From NCBI RefSeq assembly GCF_030506325.1, contig NZ_CP120683.1, positions 3,857,001 through 3,921,000 on the forward strand: a DNA stretch of 64,000 bases. Reading direction: 5' to 3'. This document shows positions 62,155 through 64,000 of the stretch, piece after piece (the stretch's first letter is position 1; every line of letters begins with the position of its first letter). The notes beneath the pieces were generated by a model. That model did no database searches and had not been told where the DNA came from. It saw only the letters and a program-made list of their open reading frames with translations. Origin of the DNA: Tunicatimonas pelagia. GTDB taxonomy: Bacteria > Bacteroidota > Bacteroidia > Cytophagales > Cyclobacteriaceae. The position numbers were made by a program, and so were the translations under genes.

Positions 62155-64000
62155 CTACTTAGTGTTGAGAATTCTGGCACTACGTATGATCTTCTTTGCG
62201 ATAGGGCTATCCAATTCACCCGGTTTGGTAACATTACCACCAAGGGTGATTTGCGATTTGTTGACCCGATTAAACCGGAAAGTAGATGGAGCTTGAATAT
62301 GCTCCAGAACATTGTTAGTAACAGTTATATGTCGACTTCCTTCATCAAAAAATATTCCATTGTTGGGGGCGCCAATTGCCCGTTTGTGCTTACCTATATG
62401 GTGAATGTAGTTTTCCTTAATAACCGTATTTCTCTGGCGACCCAGGGTGTAAATACCGCCCCCATCGGCAAGTTCCTGTAGTACGTGGTGGATGTTGTTA
62501 TTGGCAATTAGGTTGTCAGATGTCAGGCTTTTTCCTGAACCCCAGGTCCATCCCAGACTTATTCCCGAATAACCTCCGTACCGAATTTCGTTGTGGATAA
62601 TTTGGTTTTGTTGCGCGTTAGCCAGCCAGATTCCTACCCCAGCCGGATGGATAGTACCATATTGCTCTATCAAGTTATTTTTGATGATAGTATTGCGGCT
62701 AACGGAGGTGCCTTTCAAATGAGCATTTTGGCTACCTAGCAGAATAGCTCCAGCACCTAAACGTCGAAAATGATTATTAGTGATACTAATCTCCTCGCAA
62801 CCTGTAGCGATGTTTAGTGCATAACTGCCCATATCTTGAAAGGTGCATTTCTGAAATGTGATATTTTTTGCATTCTTCACTAAGATAGCTTGGCCTGAGT
62901 TAGGAGCTGCTTGTGCATCTGAATATCCCCAAGTATCGTGATTTTGATACCAATCCCGGGATTTCCGATTAAACTGCATTGTATAGTCATTGTGCTGAAA
63001 AGTAATTCCTTCAAAACGAATGTTAGTGGCTCGGCTACTAACACTACTACCCTCTATTCTTACCAGTTCGGTTAAGCGGGGAATTATTATCTCAGCTTCG
63101 TTTGGCTCTAAGCTTTCAGGAGCTAAAAAGTAAACTTGTTTCTCATCTCGGTTGTAATACCATTCACCCGGTTGATCTAACCCATTTGATACGTTCTCTA
63201 TCCGGTACCGCATATGGTTGCTGAAAAAACCCACCGGGTAGCGACTTGGGCTGGTCAGATGCACATTACGGTAGTCGTAGTCCAATTTATCAATTAGCTG
63301 CCAAGTACAATCCCAACTGTGGTAAGTAATAATTTCAGCATTTTCAGTATCCAAACCGCTCCAATACAATCGATCTTTCGTCTGGTACTGGAATCCGCAG
63401 AATGCCTGTAGAGCAGTATCTCTCAGGACTTTCACTGCACCAAATTGATAGGGCTTCCAAGACCGTATAAAACTGTATTGAGAAAGTGGGCCATCGGTTA
63501 GTAGGTAACCTTTTTGCGGAAGACTAGCCCGAGGCATTTTTTTTCCGTTGCAAAAGAGCTGTTTAGGATACCAATCTGCCGAGGAAGGAACTTCAGCCAC
63601 GTACAGGTTGGCACCCTGATGCGTCCATTCATTAACTATTAGCCCTCCGCTTAGTACAGTAAGTTTTGCCCTGCTACTGGTAATAACTAGCGGCACATCA
63701 GTAGTGTCAGAGTATTCTTCGTTAAGCACCAAGGCTTCTTGCAAAAAATAGTGCCCCGACTCAATTTGAATACGAATTCCCTGTTTGCTAATCTGACTCT
63801 GCTGCCTTAGTGTTTTTACCTGCTCTAAAGCTTGCCCAATGGTATTGAACGGATGGTCGTAGCTACCATTACCATTTGATGAACCTTTGGTTGAGACGTA
63901 CATTGTTTGAGGATATACTTCTTGTTGTGCAGTGCGACAGCCCGCGAAGATGAACAGTAAAACCAAGCAGTACTGAAATTTTGTAATAGCCCATTGACAA
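62155..64000 (-). CDS. Right-handed parallel beta-helix lipoprotein (5' end uncertain)
   Basis: At least 603 residues from TTG 63966. A hydrophobic stretch ending in lipobox FAGC leads to a pectate-lyase-like beta helix: MYVSTKGSSNGNGSYDHPFNTIGQALEQV is the usual N-terminal cap of this group, followed by repeats such as NIRFEGITFQHNDY, NITFQKCTFQDMGSYALNIA, NNHFRRLGAGAILLGS and HNEIRYGGYSGISLG. It probably binds or cleaves a polysaccharide outside the cell. The frame stays open to the window edge with no better start, and TTG 63966 leaves a leader without positive charges, so the true start is probably upstream, outside the window. Confidence 0.8.
   Translation of the reverse strand, partial: CQWAITKFQYCLVLLFIFAGCRTAQQEVYPQTMYVSTKGSSNGNGSYDHPFNTIGQALEQVKTLRQQSQISKQGIRIQIESGHYFLQEALVLNEEYSDTTDVPLVITSSRAKLTVLSGGLIVNEWTHQGANLYVAEVPSSADWYPKQLFCNGKKMPRASLPQKGYLLTDGPLSQYSFIRSWKPYQFGAVKVLRDTALQAFCGFQYQTKDRLYWSGLDTENAEIITYHSWDCTWQLIDKLDYDYRNVHLTSPSRYPVGFFSNHMRYRIENVSNGLDQPGEWYYNRDEKQVYFLAPESLEPNEAEIIIPRLTELVRIEGSSVSSRATNIRFEGITFQHNDYTMQFNRKSRDWYQNHDTWGYSDAQAAPNSGQAILVKNAKNITFQKCTFQDMGSYALNIATGCEEISITNNHFRRLGAGAILLGSQNAHLKGTSVSRNTIIKNNLIEQYGTIHPAGVGIWLANAQQNQIIHNEIRYGGYSGISLGWTWGSGKSLTSDNLIANNNIHHVLQELADGGGIYTLGRQRNTVIKENYIHHIGKHKRAIGAPNNGIFFDEGSRHITVTNNVLEHIQAPSTFRFNRVNKSQITLGGNVTKPGELDSPIAKKIIRSARILNTK

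Overview
The window looks like a chromosomal segment of a Bacteroidota bacterium, most likely a free-living, probably marine member of the Cytophagales. The grounds are the gene families: FtsX-type permeases with a PadR regulator and an N-terminal permease prefix domain, a type IX secretion (T9SS) C-terminal sorting domain, SMP-30, DUF1080 and apiosidase-like lipoproteins or secreted enzymes, and -7 promoter elements of the Bacteroidota form TAnnTTTG. No rRNA, tRNA, CRISPR array or phage structural cluster was recognised. || Layout. 1-7060: the 3' part of a beta-lactamase-fold hydrolase; a two-component system (response regulator and kinase, minus strand); a thioredoxin-fold lipoprotein; a second serine hydrolase; a decayed lipoprotein leader; a DinB-like protein. 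A TTTAAC-N4-TTTAAC direct repeat lies before the kinase and again between the thioredoxin lipoprotein and the hydrolase, which suggests a small regulon. 7181-13373: an ABC permease, a DUF808 protein, and a run of damaged or odd genes (an ADP-ribosylglycohydrolase without its N-terminal metal site, a membrane protein with no canonical start, a beta-carbonic anhydrase reduced to its two ends), then a DUF1080 protein. 13539-25670: a TPR protein whose signal peptide is preceded by no canonical start, an AstE-like deacylase coupled to a glutamate-cysteine ligase/CBS fusion, a CHASE3-GAF-PAS sensor followed by a lone PAS protein, a large protein of unknown function, two DinB proteins, a GNAT acetyltransferase and a LuxR-type HTH protein. 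26155-32566: mostly carbohydrate and small-molecule enzymes. || 32618-35900 is an AT-rich accessory island: a DUF6364/PIN toxin-antitoxin pair whose toxin carries two compensating homopolymer frameshifts, two small membrane-protein genes separated by an IS4-type insertion sequence, and two imperfect hairpins that share the right end GTTAGCAGCA and resemble integron attC sites. 35946-41375: a two-subunit periplasmic molybdenum hydroxylase and katG; in front of katG is a regular OxyR-like array of tetramers spaced 11 bp apart that runs into a TAnnTTTG promoter. 41489-47860: an IS3 transposase remnant, then padR and two prefix-domain ABC permeases that share a perfect 104-bp block. 47967-51549: a VOC protein, a lipoprotein, a 2OG-Fe(II) oxygenase and a chromate transporter. 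A 164-bp MITE-like element follows. || 51837-64000: a surface-polysaccharide group on the minus strand (initiating sugar transferase, Wzi-like protein, WecG/TagA glycosyltransferase, small HTH protein), then secreted or surface proteins: a PKD lipoprotein, a T9SS cargo, three related tail-fibre-like proteins (one broken by a single in-frame TAA) and a parallel beta-helix lipoprotein running to the window edge. || General pattern: at least six genes carry a lesion of one or a few bases or an internal deletion. This points either to ongoing gene decay or, for the homopolymer cases, to sequencing error; raw reads would decide.
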